Assembly: GCA_031082125.1 (NCBI GenBank)
Contig: JAVHLM010000020.1
Coordinates: forward strand, 85,457-149,456
Direction: 5' to 3'
Length of the DNA: 64,000 nt
Origin: Candidatus Eremiobacterota bacterium
GTDB lineage: Bacteria; Vulcanimicrobiota; CADAWZ01; Ess09-12
Part shown: positions 25,856-35,251 of the stretch, piece after piece
Numbering within the stretch: the stretch's first letter is position 1
How the letters are laid out: every line of letters starts with the position of its first letter
Made by a program: the position numbers and the translations under genes
The notes under the pieces: model-generated
Seen by the model: the letters and a program-made list of their open reading frames with translations, nothing else
Told to the model about the DNA's origin: nothing
Database searches by the model: none

Positions 25856-27538
25856 ATGAGACACCGGCAGAATGGCTCAGGCATTGCACTCCCCATGGCA
25901 CTCTTCATCGTGATGGTGCTTTTTGCCCTCATTACCATGACGGTGGTGCTGGTCAATCAGAACATTCAGTTCACGCGGTATTCTCACCTGAAGACGAGAG
26001 CGCAGTATATTGCACAGGCAGCAGTCAACCAGGCCCTCAAGGCAATGTCCGACAACTCCTCATGGGAGCCGTCGCATACCGGCGAGGCCAGTGCCTACAG
26101 CGAAGACACCGCTTCCGACGAGCGCCTGAAAGCCTGGATCATTCCTCACCCGACAAAACCCGATCTCCTCTATGTGCATGGCCAGGGAATCATAAACCCC
26201 GGAAGCTCCCATGCAGTCATTCAGAACTATGAGACAGTGGTCAGAAAGGCTGCAAGCAACAGCGGCATCGTATATGCCTGCAGCAATCTTAACGGCGCCG
26301 ACATGATCTATTACAGGCAGCAGGGAGGGGACTGGAAGACGCTCCCGCCTGCACCAAAGATGTACTATAACGAGAACTTCACCCTGCAGCAGACCACCCC
26401 TTCAGGCCTGGGAGATTTTGCCGACAATATGAAATGTCTCTGCGGGGACAGCCAGGGCAACCTCTATGCCCTCTCCGACCGGTCCGGAGGTACCGCAATC
26501 TATAAATACAGCCTGAGCAGCAATAAATGGACTGCCGTCAAACCACCCAGCCAATACCAATACAACCTCTTCGGCATTGTGACGCAGTCCAGCGCCCCTG
26601 TCAAATCACTCTCCGATCTTGCCACCGATGGAAAAGACACCCTCTATGCCGTTCATCACAGCCTGCTGGGAACAGATACCCTGTATCGCTGCGACCTGAC
26701 GACAGGCAAATGGGAAGTGCTCCCTCCGACAAGGAAGGCCTATTACCAGAATGACGGCCAGCTCACTATTGAAGATATCATCGGGGGAGACCTGAAGGAT
26801 ATCACGGCCGATAAATCGGGCAATCTCTATGGCCGGTATTCGGCACTTACCCTTGAGGCAGGCTTTGAAGTCGGTGTCTCCAACACCGTATATAAATACA
26901 GTGCACAGGACAGGAAGTGGCATGTCCTCCCGTCGGTTCCCGTAAGCTATTACACCATCGCAAACGGCGCAGTCTCTCTCTTTACCGACCCTTCGCAGAA
27001 AACGGGCAGGATAAAAAGCCTGGCAGTGAGCAGGGACGGCACTCTCTATGGAAGATATGCGCGGGAAGGCGTGGACACGCTCTACCGCTTCACCTCATCG
27101 GGCGATACCGAACAGGGCGGCGTGCTGAATGGCCTGTGGAGCACCTTGCCCCCGCCCTCCAAGGTGCTCTATGATTTTCTGAACACACCGCCGACCTATT
27201 ACTCCGATGGAACTGAAGAGGAGCCCCCGAATCCCGATTTCGATAAAACAGCCATCGATGTGAACGGCACACTTTACATGCGGTATCATAAGAAAGGAGA
27301 GACCGATACGATATACTCATACCAGGAAGGCAAGGAATCGGCGTTCGAAGAGCTTCCTGCCATCCCGGTGAGCCGGTACGAGTGGGACAGCACCTCGGAT
27401 CCCCCTCAGTGTAAAGCCGTCTCTAAAAATGACAGCGCGGGGAATCCCTGCACCGAGAACAATATCGACGATCTTGCCGCCGGGGGAAGCACCGCTGAGG
27501 GAGGAGGCTACACCTATGTGGTCGTCTCTCATTACTAG
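25856..27538 (+). CDS. PilX-like type IV pilus protein with repeated propeller-like domain
   Basis: This 560-residue protein starts with MRHRQNGSGIALPMALFI and one hydrophobic helix followed by AAVNQAL, the look of PilX/PilX_N minor pilins, which lack the normal prepilin Glu5. The rest is made of repeats of about 60-90 residues, each with a W-x-x-LPP element (WKTLPPAPK, WEVLPPTRK, WHVLPSVPV, WSTLPPPSK) and GNLYG/GTLYGRY turns. This suggests a Kelch- or propeller-like extracellular head. Such a head on a minor pilin could be a tip adhesin. The start at 25856 follows GAGAGGAGCGG. The last codons overlap the next prepilin gene by 23 bp. Confidence 0.8.
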   Translation: MRHRQNGSGIALPMALFIVMVLFALITMTVVLVNQNIQFTRYSHLKTRAQYIAQAAVNQALKAMSDNSSWEPSHTGEASAYSEDTASDERLKAWIIPHPTKPDLLYVHGQGIINPGSSHAVIQNYETVVRKAASNSGIVYACSNLNGADMIYYRQQGGDWKTLPPAPKMYYNENFTLQQTTPSGLGDFADNMKCLCGDSQGNLYALSDRSGGTAIYKYSLSSNKWTAVKPPSQYQYNLFGIVTQSSAPVKSLSDLATDGKDTLYAVHHSLLGTDTLYRCDLTTGKWEVLPPTRKAYYQNDGQLTIEDIIGGDLKDITADKSGNLYGRYSALTLEAGFEVGVSNTVYKYSAQDRKWHVLPSVPVSYYTIANGAVSLFTDPSQKTGRIKSLAVSRDGTLYGRYAREGVDTLYRFTSSGDTEQGGVLNGLWSTLPPPSKVLYDFLNTPPTYYSDGTEEEPPNPDFDKTAIDVNGTLYMRYHKKGETDTIYSYQEGKESAFEELPAIPVSRYEWDSTSDPPQCKAVSKNDSAGNPCTENNIDDLAAGGSTAEGGGYTYVVVSHY

Positions 27539-27920
27539 GAGAAGACAAAGGGCATTCACGCTTGCAGAGATTATGGTGTCCCTTCTCTTTCTCTCCATTG
27601 CGCTCCTCGGCCTGGTGAGCTCGCAGATCTATTCCCTCAGGGCATCAGGCGGAAACAGGGGGCGCCACTACGCGAGCCTTCTGGCCGGGCGCATCATGAA
27701 CGAGAAGAAAGAGGTCGCGAAGACGGACTTTTCAAAAGCGCTGCAGCAGGATACAACGCCCGTCGCAGGCGAGGAAGGCTATTCGTACAGGGTGATCGAA
27801 GAATTGAAATCATCGGATTTCAAGAAGATCACCGTCACTGTTTACTGGCGGGAAGACAGCCTGGTCTGCGAGTACTCGCTCTGGACCTATTTCTATAAAG
27901 GCACCGATATCTCATCGTAA
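27516..27920 (+). CDS. PilV-like prepilin (minor pilin)
   Basis: The 134-residue product has a type III signal: RRRQRA then FTLAEIMVSLLFLSIALL. Cleavage would occur before Phe; the conserved Gly(-1) is Ala, which prepilin peptidases tolerate, and Glu5 is present. The C-terminal part is a short globular domain. GAGGAGG lies just before the start at 27516, inside the end of the PilX-like gene, so the two are coupled. It is probably a minor pilin or pseudopilin in a type IV pilus or secretion filament. Confidence 0.85.
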   Translation: MWSSLITRRRQRAFTLAEIMVSLLFLSIALLGLVSSQIYSLRASGGNRGRHYASLLAGRIMNEKKEVAKTDFSKALQQDTTPVAGEEGYSYRVIEELKSSDFKKITVTVYWREDSLVCEYSLWTYFYKGTDISS

Positions 27921-28029
27921 GGGCGCTCATATCCAAAGCATCACACAAGCCCTCAACACAGGTGCCTCTCTCTTTCCCCGCCCTGAAGTGACGGTCTTGC
28001 TGAGGGATTTTCAAGGCACGACAATGAGC

Positions 28030-29994
28030 TTATTTTTTTCCTCCCGCCTTTCTCAGGTAATCGGCAGCCTCTTTTTTTCCCCCGCCTTCTGCGACCGCGA
28101 GGGGAGTTTCCCCCGCATTATCACGGGCATTTACCTCGGCCTTGCGGGCAATAAGCACCTTTATGACCTCCAGAGAACCGCAGGAGGATGCTGAATGGAG
28201 GGGAGTCCAGCCATCATGTGCCTTTTGATTTACCTTCGCGCCCTTCTCGATGAGCACATCCGCAATTTTGCCCCAGTCTTTCCATCCTGCCACGTGAAGC
28301 GCCGTCGCTCCTCTATGGTCCTGGGCCTGAGGATCGGCGCCTTTTTCAAGAAGAAGCTTCACCACGTCAATATGGCCGCACCATGTGGCCTGCATCAGTG
28401 CCGTTGATTTCTTGCGGGACTCCCGCGCGTCAATCCGGGCTCCGTGGGAGAGAAGATATGAGACTCCTTCAGGGTTGTTCATCACAGAGGCAACTACAAT
28501 GGGCGGAGCACCATTCCTATTTGCCTTGTCTACCTCAGCGCCCTTTGATATCAGGAGATCTGCAATATCCCAGTGCCTGTTTCTTATTGCCATGCATAGA
28601 GCATCACTGCCGCCTTTATTCTCCGCAGAGATATCGGCTCCCCTCGTGATAAGAAGCGCAGCTACCTCCTCACGCCCCTGGTCGGATGCGCCCATAAGCG
28701 CGGTATCGCCGTCTGCAGTTTCCTTGTTGATATCGGCTCCGGAGGAAATGAGCGCCTCGACAATGTCTTTATACCCGTAATAAGAAGCAATATACAGGGG
28801 AAAAATACCCTGCCCGGTGATTGTTGCATTGACATTGGCTCTGTGCTGCAGCAGAAGTTTGGTCATTTCAAGGTTGTTTCTGTGCACTGCGCAGTGAAGC
28901 GGCAGATTTCCATTTTTGTCTTTCGTATTCACCAGGGAAGCATTCGAGGCGAGGATTTGCCTGACTTCCTGCACGTCTCCTTTCACTACCGCGGAGAAAA
29001 AATCGGGAGGAGGCGACTGCGGGTTGAAGGACGCGAATAACCTGCTCAGCACATACATAATAAAAATAACGCCGATCACTTTTTTGACGTTTTTCATGGA
29101 TGGTGAATATGGCGTGACGGGCACCGCCGGCGAAGGAGAGGCCGGTGAAGACGACACGGTGAGAGCATCTGGAGGCTCATTGAGGCTTCTCAATGCGTTT
29201 CTCAACTCTTCCATGCTCTGAGGCCTTTTCGCGGGATCGAGCTCAAGGCATTGGCAAAGTATATTTTCAAGCGCCGGCGAGACATTTTTATTGATTGATC
29301 TCACAGGGGGTATCTTGAAGGCGAAATGTGCGAGGTCCTCACCTGTGAGGAGATGATATACCGTAGCTCCCAGGGCATAGATATCGCTTCTTGGACTTGA
29401 TTGAGCGGTGCCGTATTGCTCAGGGGCAGAAAAGCCGGGTGTCCCGAGCAGGGCGGTGTCTTTTTCCTTCTGAGGATTAAAGAACCGTGCAATTCCAAAA
29501 TCAACGAGAATCACTCTTCCCCTGGGGGTCACCATGATGTTGTCAGGCTTCAGATCCCTGAAGATAATGGGTTTTGGGTCCTGGCAGTGGAGGTATTCCA
29601 GAATATTGCATATCTTTAAAGCTATGCTTACCGCTGCTTCTTCATCGAGGGGCGTCTCCTTGCTCAATGCTGCCAGAGTCTTTCCCTCAATGTGCTCCAT
29701 GACAATATAGTGGCATGGTCCCATGGAGAACGAGTCTATGACCTTGGGTATGCCGGTATGGTTTAATGCCCGGAGAATCCGGGCTTCCCGCTCAAAGCGC
29801 TCAACGGCTTCAGTGCGCTCTCCGCTCTCAAGGCTTCCTTCCCGCACTTCTTTGAGCGCCCACTGAGTGGAGTGTGCCGTGATGTCATCCACAAGGTATA
29901 CCACGCCATAAGCGCCCTGCCCGAGGACACCCGCTATCATATAGCGTTTCCTCAGGATTTCACCTTCTTCAAGCATGCCATATTCTTCAGCCAT
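28030..29994 (-). CDS. Ser/Thr protein kinase with C-terminal ankyrin repeats
   Basis: The 654-residue product has an N-terminal kinase domain (about 15-270): LGQGAYGVVYLV, WALKEV, FRDLKPDNIMV, LVDFGIARF and TPGFSAPEQYG. A membrane helix near 310-325 (KKVIGVIFIMYVLSRLF) follows, then about nine ankyrin repeats (about 345-654; GNLPLHCAV, GATALHVAG, GWTPLHSAS). The repeats would lie outside the membrane or bind partners there. It stands alone on the minus strand among plus-strand pilin genes. The start at 29994 is six bases after a TATAAT, implying a leaderless transcript. Confidence 0.9.
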   Translation of the reverse strand: MAEEYGMLEEGEILRKRYMIAGVLGQGAYGVVYLVDDITAHSTQWALKEVREGSLESGERTEAVERFEREARILRALNHTGIPKVIDSFSMGPCHYIVMEHIEGKTLAALSKETPLDEEAAVSIALKICNILEYLHCQDPKPIIFRDLKPDNIMVTPRGRVILVDFGIARFFNPQKEKDTALLGTPGFSAPEQYGTAQSSPRSDIYALGATVYHLLTGEDLAHFAFKIPPVRSINKNVSPALENILCQCLELDPAKRPQSMEELRNALRSLNEPPDALTVSSSPASPSPAVPVTPYSPSMKNVKKVIGVIFIMYVLSRLFASFNPQSPPPDFFSAVVKGDVQEVRQILASNASLVNTKDKNGNLPLHCAVHRNNLEMTKLLLQHRANVNATITGQGIFPLYIASYYGYKDIVEALISSGADINKETADGDTALMGASDQGREEVAALLITRGADISAENKGGSDALCMAIRNRHWDIADLLISKGAEVDKANRNGAPPIVVASVMNNPEGVSYLLSHGARIDARESRKKSTALMQATWCGHIDVVKLLLEKGADPQAQDHRGATALHVAGWKDWGKIADVLIEKGAKVNQKAHDGWTPLHSASSCGSLEVIKVLIARKAEVNARDNAGETPLAVAEGGGKKEAADYLRKAGGKK

Positions 29995-30000
29995 GCCTTG

Positions 30001-30006
30001 ATTATA
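30001..30006 (-). promoter_or_regulatory. -10 box giving an apparently leaderless kinase transcript
   Basis: TATAAT on the minus strand ends six bases before the ATG at 29994. Transcription would start at or next to the ATG. The -35 region is weak. The same -10/six-base/ATG geometry occurs before the HNH genes at 32751 and 54000. Confidence 0.5.
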
Positions 30007-30138
30007 CCATGAAACTGCCTCGAACATGAATCTTTATCCCGGATCCCCACGGCCTCCGCTCAAAGGCGCCGGGACAGGATACGACGCCGGCAGCAGGTGA
30101 AGGAGGTTTTTCGTACGCGGTAAGCCAACTACACGGGT

Positions 30139-30693
30139 ATGCACAAAAACTTTCAACACCGCCGGGATACCAGAGGCCTGTCCCTTGTCGAGCTTCTTGT
30201 CTCGATTGCCCTGTTTCTCTCGGTGGTGGTCTTTGTGACGCTGACCCACCGGACAGGGAGCCAGGCATTTCAGAAAAGCCGGATTGACAGCGACGTTTAC
30301 CGAATGGCCATGCTTGCGGCAGAGCACATGAAAAAAGAGCTCCACGGGGCAAAGGTCAACAGCGTGACCGATGATGAAGTGCACTATCTCATCCCTCAGC
30401 TCGAAAACGGCCATGTCAAGGTCGCTGATGATGGAAGAATCGCCTTTAATACAGGCGAAGCGGTGCTTTCAGTCGGCGAAAGGCATGGAGTCAGGTACCT
30501 GATCCGCACGCAGAACGGCATTGAAACAAGGATTGCCGGCCTGGGGAACTCCGGCTCCGCCACCTTTTCAATGCCTTCAACCCACGTCCTGCAGGCGGAG
30601 ATCAGGGCCGAGGTGACGGAGGCCGGCATAAAAGTGAAGGAAAGCAGCTATAAAGTGGTGACGAGCTTCTTCCTCCTCAACCAGAACAATTAA
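30139..30693 (+). CDS. Prepilin-type PilW/GspJ-like protein
   Basis: This 184-residue protein has a prepilin leader (HRRDTRG, then LSLVELLVSIALFLSVV) with Gly(-1) and Glu5 intact, a long hydrophobic helix and a beta-rich C-terminal domain. It resembles PilW/GspJ minor pilins. The ribosome site is weak; an in-frame stop upstream fixes the start near 30139. Its stop overlaps the convergent GspF-like gene by 4 bp. Together with the PilX- and PilV-like genes it forms a minor-pilin set interrupted by the ankyrin kinase. Confidence 0.8.
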   Translation: MHKNFQHRRDTRGLSLVELLVSIALFLSVVVFVTLTHRTGSQAFQKSRIDSDVYRMAMLAAEHMKKELHGAKVNSVTDDEVHYLIPQLENGHVKVADDGRIAFNTGEAVLSVGERHGVRYLIRTQNGIETRIAGLGNSGSATFSMPSTHVLQAEIRAEVTEAGIKVKESSYKVVTSFFLLNQNN

Positions 30694-32306
30694 ACGGCCC
30701 TCACGAGCTGAAAGATGGGGAGAAAGGCAGCCAGCACGATAAATCCCACCACGAAGCCCATGAACAACAGCATGAGGGGCTCGAGGACTTTCATAAAATC
30801 ACTGACGGCGAGCTCGTTCTGCACATCCTGTAGATCGGCGTATTGAACCAGCATTGCCACCACTTCGCCTGATTCCTCGCCTGCAGCGATCATGGTGCCC
30901 ATGATGCGGGGGAAGAACCCGCTCTCGGCCATCGCTTCGGTGAGCGTGCTGCCCTGGTTCTTCAGCACATATACCATCTGATCAATTGCTTCGTCGAGGC
31001 GGTAGTAGCCCGTTGAATCGCTTCCCAGCACCTGTAATGCCGATACGAGAGTGCTGCTTCCCGAGAGAAGCATTGCAAGCGAGCGGGAGAATCTCGTCAG
31101 GAGCGGATAGAGAAAGAGCCCTTTCAACAATGGCGCTTCATAGAGCAGCATCTGGCCGCAGGCCCTTCCCACCGGCGTCCTGAAATACGGCACCACGAGC
31201 ATTGCAGCTGCTGCGATGAAGATTGTCCCATAGATGAAAGGCCTTCTGTCATGCATGAGCTGCATCAGAAGTGCCGTCGCCCGGGGAGTTTCAGCACCGC
31301 TGCCTGCAAAGGCGACCATGAAGTTCGGAAGCATGTAAAAGACAAGAAATGCCACCATGAGGAGCGAAAAAGCAAGGATGCACATCGGATAGACAAGAGC
31401 CTGTGTCATCTGTGCCCGTTTCTGCTCTTCCCGCGAGAGATACGATGATAATTCCGACATCGACTCTGCCAGCCGTCCCGTATGCTCACTCATCTTCACC
31501 ATATTGATCATAAGCGGGCTGAAGGTCCCGCGTTTTTTTGACAGAGCTTCTGAAAGGGAGTGGCCCTGCTCAACGAGCAGCAAAATGTCACGGGTTAAAG
31601 AGCTGAGACGTCTGTCCGAGGTGGAAGCTATGGTATTCAGCGCGGCAATGGCGGGAATTCCTGCTTTCAGCAGGATGGCGAACTGCAGGGTGAAGATGAT
31701 CGCCGAGCGCAGCGGAAGCGGCCCTTCCGGGCTCTTTTTCAGGCCGGCGCCCCTTTTAATCCCGGATTTATGCTGATGCTTTTCCTGAGCCCCGCCCGAT
31801 GAAGCCCTTGTCTGCCCTTTATGCCCCGGCAGTGCAGGGTCATCTTTTCTCCCGGACGGGCCGTCATGGCGGCTTTTCCCTTTCAGAATGGACTCTGTTC
31901 TTCTTCTCTGCTCTTCAATTCTCTTCAGTATATCCTTGCGGACATCGGGCACGGAATAGAGATGGTGAAAAAAGGCATCTCTGCCGCACACGCACAGCGT
32001 GGCGTCATCCTCGGCCCTTATCGACAGCTTCCGCTCCGAAGGGGCCACCAGCATCAACGCGCCGAAATAGTCAGGCGCCTCAAGAATGGTGGTCTTCACC
32101 TCGATGCCCCGGTATTCCACCCAGAGGGAGACCCTTCCTGAAACCAGGAATACAAAGCTCCTGCCATCTGCTCCCTCACTGATCGCGCTGCCTGCGGGAT
32201 ATGCAACAATTCCGGCACCTCTTACAAGCTCATCGAGAGTGTCGCCCCGTAGAAAGGAGATCTGCTTCAGCGCCTTGAGCTTCGCCTTTACCTCTTCTGC
32301 ATTCAT
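30690..32306 (-). CDS. Cyclic-nucleotide-binding domain fused to GspF/PilC-type assembly protein
   Basis: The 538-residue product starts with a cNMP-binding (CAP_ED) fold (about 15-130: LVSGRVSLWV, APDYFGALML), followed by a charged linker with Gly/Lys/Arg (about 135-200). The rest is a GspF/PilC inner-membrane platform domain in two halves, each with a helical cytoplasmic part and membrane segments (LLKAGIPAIAALN, LLLVEQGHSLSEAL; LLSGSSTLVSALQV, NQGSTLTEAMAESG). GspF proteins anchor the ATPase in type IV pilus and type II secretion machines. The CNB domain in this position is not typical and suggests allosteric control by a nucleotide. It is convergent with the PilW-like gene. Confidence 0.88.
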   Translation of the reverse strand: MNAEEVKAKLKALKQISFLRGDTLDELVRGAGIVAYPAGSAISEGADGRSFVFLVSGRVSLWVEYRGIEVKTTILEAPDYFGALMLVAPSERKLSIRAEDDATLCVCGRDAFFHHLYSVPDVRKDILKRIEEQRRRTESILKGKSRHDGPSGRKDDPALPGHKGQTRASSGGAQEKHQHKSGIKRGAGLKKSPEGPLPLRSAIIFTLQFAILLKAGIPAIAALNTIASTSDRRLSSLTRDILLLVEQGHSLSEALSKKRGTFSPLMINMVKMSEHTGRLAESMSELSSYLSREEQKRAQMTQALVYPMCILAFSLLMVAFLVFYMLPNFMVAFAGSGAETPRATALLMQLMHDRRPFIYGTIFIAAAAMLVVPYFRTPVGRACGQMLLYEAPLLKGLFLYPLLTRFSRSLAMLLSGSSTLVSALQVLGSDSTGYYRLDEAIDQMVYVLKNQGSTLTEAMAESGFFPRIMGTMIAAGEESGEVVAMLVQYADLQDVQNELAVSDFMKVLEPLMLLFMGFVVGFIVLAAFLPIFQLVRAV

Positions 32307-32715
32307 TTAACAGCTTCCACCCTGTTTATCAAGCGGCATGGGGTATATACTATAGCTTTTTCCCCCGCCGGTCAAAGTTCCTGCCGCCATGACGATCCAA
32401 TGAGCGACTGGCTGAATGTGCGCTCATTGAAACAATGACCACTCTCGGGGTTCTGCTTTTTTCCCGGCCTCACCGCTGCCCGGGAGCGGATAATCCTGCG
32501 GGATAACGGCATGAATTTTTCAAAATAGTTTTCAAGAGGCTTATCGCTTTGAGGGTCCTCACAGAATGGCCGGCAGGGCCTGAAACAGGCGCCTCCGCCT
32601 TCCCGGAGGGCCATCAGGTCATTTTTGCCGTTTTTTTCTCTCTCCATGCAATGGCGGGGCACCCTGCGATGGCTTTAAAAGCCCTTCAATATGAGCTTTT
32701 CTTGGGGTGGTCCTT

Positions 32716-32744
32716 TTGCTTTTTATCTCTCAATATGGTATCAT
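32716..32744 (+). promoter_or_regulatory. Promoter of HNH paralogue 1, leaderless geometry
   Basis: TTGCTT (32716-32721), a 17-bp spacer and TATCAT (32739-32744) end six bases before the ATG at 32751. There is no Shine-Dalgarno. The remaining 32307-32715 region holds a minus-strand -10-like TATAGTATA near 32344 that could serve the GspF-fusion gene; otherwise I see nothing firm. Confidence 0.6.
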
Positions 32745-32750
32745 TATTAC

Positions 32751-35117
32751 ATGGATACGTTTGAGACCCACACCATTCACTCATTGTTCCTGCCCGATGA
32801 AGAGGAGCTTCTTTACCTCGCGGATCCCTGCTGTCTTCAGGACCACGAGGACCTTCTGCTCCTCCCCGAGCCCTATGAGCTTCCCGGGGAAGCCCTCTGG
32901 AAAGCTGAACGCCTGGTAAAGATCACCAGGGAAGGGCTCATTCCCGAAGCGGAAAAGCTCACGGAGGATATCTCCTGGGGACCCCCCATCTCCACTATCA
33001 GCAGTGATGAGCGGGCAGCCCGCATAGATTTCACCCTCTGTGAGGCAGTCAGAGGCCGCCTCGCGCTTGATCTGGTTCTTGGCGGCCTTCTTGTGAATCT
33101 CAAAAAGAAAGGAGTGGATCTTTTAGGGTATCGCTCCATCGGTTCTTTTGCCGTGGAGCACCTCTCGTTCTCGGGGCGCACCGCATCGGAGCTGATGCGC
33201 AACTTTGAGCTTCTCAGCAGCCTTCCTCTCACCAGGGAGGCATATCTCCAGGGGAAAATTGCCAGGAGCGCTCTCAGGCATCTTTTAAGACTCGTCACGC
33301 CTGAGAACGAGGCGGAGTGGCTTGGCATAGCGCAGAAGCTCTCGATAAGCGCCCTGGAGCGCGAAGTAAAAAAGGCGCTTGCCGGGGGGAAGGAGCCTGC
33401 CGCCCAGATGGCGGGAAACTGCGGGATGGAGCCTGATGCCCAGGGAGCGCCTGATGAGGGCCTCATGATGTATCTCAGCGTCTCCCCCACCCTTGCCCTC
33501 ACCTGGGATTTCGCCCTTTCCTTTTTCCGCGACAAGGAGCACTACGACGGGCCCCTCGCGGGATTCATCGAGGCGCTTCTCGCCAACTTCCTGGCATCAC
33601 GGAAACCGGCTCCATCGCCTCTTGATGACAAGGGAAGCCTCCCCTTGTTTTACCGGGCGCCTTTCATGACCCGAGAGCAGAGAGCCCGTCTCATAGGCGA
33701 TGAAGAGGCAGTGCAGGAGAACGGCAGCGATGGAAAGGGGGGCACTGATGATCCCTGGGAATCGCCGTGGGATATCTTTTTCCCTTCCTGGCTTTACGGG
33801 GAGAAAGACGGGGAGCCAGTGAGAGCCCTTGCCGCGAGGCTCATCAGAGCCGCGATGATCCGCCAGAGGCTTGACGTGGCCACAGGGATGCTCCTCAGGG
33901 CGATGCAGGTGAGATCGCTCTTCACCGGCTTCGGCTATGAATCCGTCGAGGAATACGCCCAGGAGCGGTGCGGTTTTTCAATGGCACAGACCCGCCAGTT
34001 CATAAGGCTTGCCAATGGGTTCCACCGCCACTCTCTCACCGAAAAGGCCTTCATGAGCGGCACCATCACCAGGGAGCAGGCCCGCCTCATTCTTCCCCTG
34101 GTGAATTCTAAAAACGAGGAAGCCTGGATAGCTTATGCCGCAGGCGTGCCCACGGCGGACCTCAGGGAAGAGGCGGAGCGCATCGCCCGGATCATCGAAT
34201 ACGACAGCTTCGTGCCGATACAATATACCCTTCTTCCCGGCTTCCGCTATATCACCGACGAGAGATACCACGAGCTTTCCTTTGAGGTGCGGGACATCAT
34301 CAGGACCGGGTCCTGGTATGGCGGGCCATCGCCTGTATCATCGTGGCCTCTCCCCGAGGATGACGAGGCATCCCTGGTAACGCGGGACAGGCGCTTTGAT
34401 GAGCCCTGGAAGCATTTCAGCGATGTCGCTGAAATGCTCTCCTGCGAGGCCCAGATTAAAATTGAAAAAATTTCCGTGCTGTGTGCGGGGCATCTCGATA
34501 AAGCCAGGCAGATCTGCGCCATCCCCCAGGGCGCCAGTCCCGAAGAGACCTTCCTGGTGGACATCCTCTCGGCAAAGGACCCCTCACAGGCGGCAGGGAG
34601 CTCCATGATGATAAAATTCTTTCTCCCCAAAGAGCTTTATAACCTGTGGAACACCGCCGCCATGAATTTTCTGCACCTCACTGCGCAGTCAGAGGCCACC
34701 CGGACTGATCCAACCCGGCATGTTCTCAGCCAGCCTTTCGAGGCCCCTGTCCTCCCGGAAGAGAGATTCCTCGCCGCCCTTCTTGCCGATTATCTTTCCA
34801 CCGAGGGGAAGATCCAGAAGGCTGCCCATCACCACAGGATCCTGAAGCGTGACCGGTTCCGCTGCCAGACTCCAGGCTGCCGCTGCAGGCGAAATTTGCA
34901 TGTGCACCACATCATCAGGCGATCTCAGGGCGGCACCGATGACCCCTGGAACCTCATCGTGCTCTGCGAGGCCTGCCACCTCCACCTGCTTCACGGCCTC
35001 CGGACCATCACCATCAGGGGTGAAGCTCCTCACAACCTCACCTTCACCTTCGGCGCCCTCTCTGACGGCGAGCCTTTCCTGGTCTATGAAAAGGGCTTGA
35101 AGGCCCTGCCTGCCTGA
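32751..35117 (+). CDS. Large HNH endonuclease-domain protein, paralogue 1
   Basis: The 788-residue protein has two copies of a helical module (about 100-215 and 380-480; GYRSIGSFAVEHLSFSGRTASELMRN and GYESVEEYAQERCGFSMAQTR, each followed by REQARLILPLV-like helices), then a C-terminal HNH domain at about 700-750. The HNH domain has CQTPGCRCRRNLHVHHI, SQGGTDDPWNLIVLC and CHLHLLHG with conserved Cys, His and Asn. The architecture recalls DUF222/13E12-type HNH proteins. A homologue lies at 54000-56396 and a third at 62396. The modules probably bind DNA and the HNH cuts it; the biological role is unknown. The start at 32751 is leaderless. Confidence 0.85.
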   Translation: MDTFETHTIHSLFLPDEEELLYLADPCCLQDHEDLLLLPEPYELPGEALWKAERLVKITREGLIPEAEKLTEDISWGPPISTISSDERAARIDFTLCEAVRGRLALDLVLGGLLVNLKKKGVDLLGYRSIGSFAVEHLSFSGRTASELMRNFELLSSLPLTREAYLQGKIARSALRHLLRLVTPENEAEWLGIAQKLSISALEREVKKALAGGKEPAAQMAGNCGMEPDAQGAPDEGLMMYLSVSPTLALTWDFALSFFRDKEHYDGPLAGFIEALLANFLASRKPAPSPLDDKGSLPLFYRAPFMTREQRARLIGDEEAVQENGSDGKGGTDDPWESPWDIFFPSWLYGEKDGEPVRALAARLIRAAMIRQRLDVATGMLLRAMQVRSLFTGFGYESVEEYAQERCGFSMAQTRQFIRLANGFHRHSLTEKAFMSGTITREQARLILPLVNSKNEEAWIAYAAGVPTADLREEAERIARIIEYDSFVPIQYTLLPGFRYITDERYHELSFEVRDIIRTGSWYGGPSPVSSWPLPEDDEASLVTRDRRFDEPWKHFSDVAEMLSCEAQIKIEKISVLCAGHLDKARQICAIPQGASPEETFLVDILSAKDPSQAAGSSMMIKFFLPKELYNLWNTAAMNFLHLTAQSEATRTDPTRHVLSQPFEAPVLPEERFLAALLADYLSTEGKIQKAAHHHRILKRDRFRCQTPGCRCRRNLHVHHIIRRSQGGTDDPWNLIVLCEACHLHLLHGLRTITIRGEAPHNLTFTFGALSDGEPFLVYEKGLKALPA

Positions 35118-35190
35118 CAGCAAGAGGCAGGGGAAAGCCCCGCTTGATCATCTCACTCTGGAAATTTCAGTATCAATATTTTTTTCCCCT

Positions 35191-35219
35191 GAAACATTTT
35201 GCCCCCTTGCCGGGTAGTC
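35191..35219 (+). promoter_or_regulatory. Possible ECF-type promoter upstream of the sigma operon
   Basis: TGAAAC (35190-35195) and TAGTCAT (35215-35221) resemble ECF -35 (GAAAC) and -10 (GTC) elements, 21 bases apart, slightly longer than usual. It lies 33 bp before the first gene of the sigma/anti-sigma operon, as expected for autoregulation. Confidence 0.35.
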
Positions 35220-35251
35220 ATACCAGAGAAAAGGGAAAGGCAGAAAAAAAG

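Noticed and set aside
32372..32662. Minus-strand frame of 96 codons upstream of HNH paralogue 1
   Set aside because: No ribosome site or family motif; composition looks non-coding.
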